A stretch of DNA of 14,893 bases from Bacteroidetes bacterium UBA6661 (GTDB taxonomy: Bacteria; Bacteroidota; Bacteroidia; AKYH767-A; OLB10), in contig DKKR01000021.1 in NCBI GenBank assembly GCA_002455375.1, positions 25,797-40,689 of the forward strand, in the 5' to 3' direction. This document shows positions 14,074 through 14,893 of the stretch, one piece after another (the first letter of the stretch is position 1; each line of letters opens with the position of its first letter). The notes beneath the pieces were generated by a model that had not been told where the DNA came from, did not search any database, and worked only from the letters and a program-made list of their open reading frames with translations. Both the position numbers and the translations under genes were made by a program.

Positions 14074-14893
14074 TTAAAAATCAAACCCTAAGGAAATATA
14101 ATATTTTGGTTTGCTCCATTTTTTTAGATTTGTACTCCAAGCTACATCAAACTTAATGGGGAAGTTAAGAAATATTGCTCTGGTTCCGACTCCTGTTCCA
14201 ATTAACAAATCTTTTGTCTGAAAATTTCCATCCTTTTTTTCAAATAATTTCAAATCTTCATCATTTCTCCATGCAGTTCCCATATCCATAAATGCTACTC
14301 CCATAATATCTCTAAAACCTATCGGTAGTAATCCGAGAATTAAATATCTGAATATTGGATATCTGAACTCTAAATTCATCATAGCGTATTTAGAACCGGA
14401 TTTTGCATCGTAGTTATAACCTCTCAATGGCAATCCTGCGGAAGAGAAAGCGAACTCTTCAATATTGCTAATAGGTATATTATCGTTTTGAAATTCTCTG
14501 TTTATCCAATTCGGAACACCACCAATATAATACCTGACCGGATTTGGTCCATAGCTCGCTCCACCTGCAAAACGCATTGCAAAACTGTAATCCGTTCCTA
14601 TTTTAAAATAAGTTCTGTAATCTAATTGTGTATTTATAAAACCTAAACCTGATTCACCAAATTTTGGAGAACCCGAAACCGACAGATTATATCGGGTACC
14701 TTTTTCAGGTGAATATGTATTATAATTAAAAAGAGTATTATCATGAACAAAACTTATAGAAGGAAGCATTAATGTTTTTCTTTCAATTGGTTCCAATGAG
14801 TTATCAAGGTTTTCTCTTGAAATATTTGAAACAGATAATCCGCCGTCTATTCGTTTAAATCTGTTGATAGGATAACTTGCCAATAAACTTCGA
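14074..14893 (-). CDS. Omp85/BamA-like outer-membrane beta-barrel protein, C-terminal part
   Basis: The reading frame is open to the window edge, so the N-terminus is missing; about 273 residues remain. They look like the C-terminal half of a surface-antigen (D15/Omp85) barrel: alternating polar and hydrophobic strands with aromatic ends, opening SYPINRFKRIDGGLSVSN, then GTRYNLSVSGSPKFG, LDYRTYFKIGTDYSFAMRF, a GGVPNWINREF and AGLPLRGYNY segment in the place of the family's usual RGY motif, and LEFRYPIF. The last strand ends KYYISLGFDF, a terminal aromatic as expected for BamA-recognised barrels. In related bacteria such barrels often follow a TolB/WD40-like propeller; whether that holds here is outside the window. 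It lies upstream of the TPR gene on the same strand, but a terminator parts them. Confidence 0.8.
   Translation of the reverse strand, partial: RSLLASYPINRFKRIDGGLSVSNISRENLDNSLEPIERKTLMLPSISFVHDNTLFNYNTYSPEKGTRYNLSVSGSPKFGESGLGFINTQLDYRTYFKIGTDYSFAMRFAGGASYGPNPVRYYIGGVPNWINREFQNDNIPISNIEEFAFSSAGLPLRGYNYDAKSGSKYAMMNLEFRYPIFRYLILGLLPIGFRDIMGVAFMDMGTAWRNDEDLKLFEKKDGNFQTKDLLIGTGVGTRAIFLNFPIKFDVAWSTNLKKWSKPKYYISLGFDF

Overview
The window looks like DNA from the Bacteroidota/Chlorobiota (FCB) group. Evidence seen directly: a type IX secretion sorting domain on a secreted protein, promoters of the TTTG/TAnnTTTG type, and many genes without a Shine-Dalgarno sequence. It appears to be made of two unlike parts that meet at a tRNA-Leu gene (3524-3605).

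Left part (1-3523): a compact, relatively GC-rich shikimate operon on the minus strand. It holds a DAHP synthase/chorismate mutase fusion, then aroB, then aroA, which overlaps aroB by 11 bases and runs off the window. This is a standard Bacteroidetes arrangement for making chorismate and prephenate. Between it and the tRNA lies a 22-base tandem repeat and a tRNA promoter.

Junction: the tRNA-Leu(GAG) has normal anticodon, D, variable and T arms, but its two acceptor strands do not match (5' GCCCGGG, 3' TTTCCGC). Each would fit a different tRNA. Together with the abrupt fall in GC just after it, this suggests that two genomes were joined here, most simply by assembly of a metagenome. I infer this; it is not proven.

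Right part (3606-14893): AT-rich DNA that reads like Ignavibacteria or a relative. In order: a secreted beta-propeller protein with a T9SS sorting domain (minus); a RhuM-Doc/Fic fusion protein (plus); a ribosomal/ssDNA-binding cluster rpsF-ssb-rplI without rpsR; the two-subunit 2-oxoacid:ferredoxin oxidoreductase korA-korB, translationally coupled; an ApaG-domain protein; a VOC-family protein; a small predicted secreted protein with a clear Bacteroidetes-type promoter; a convergent TPR lipoprotein-like/secreted protein; and the C-terminal barrel of an Omp85/BamA-like outer-membrane protein that runs off the window. Strong intrinsic terminators separate most units.

No CRISPR array, insertion sequence, integrase or rRNA is visible. 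The only accessory-looking gene is the RhuM-Doc fusion. Most of the remainder is housekeeping.
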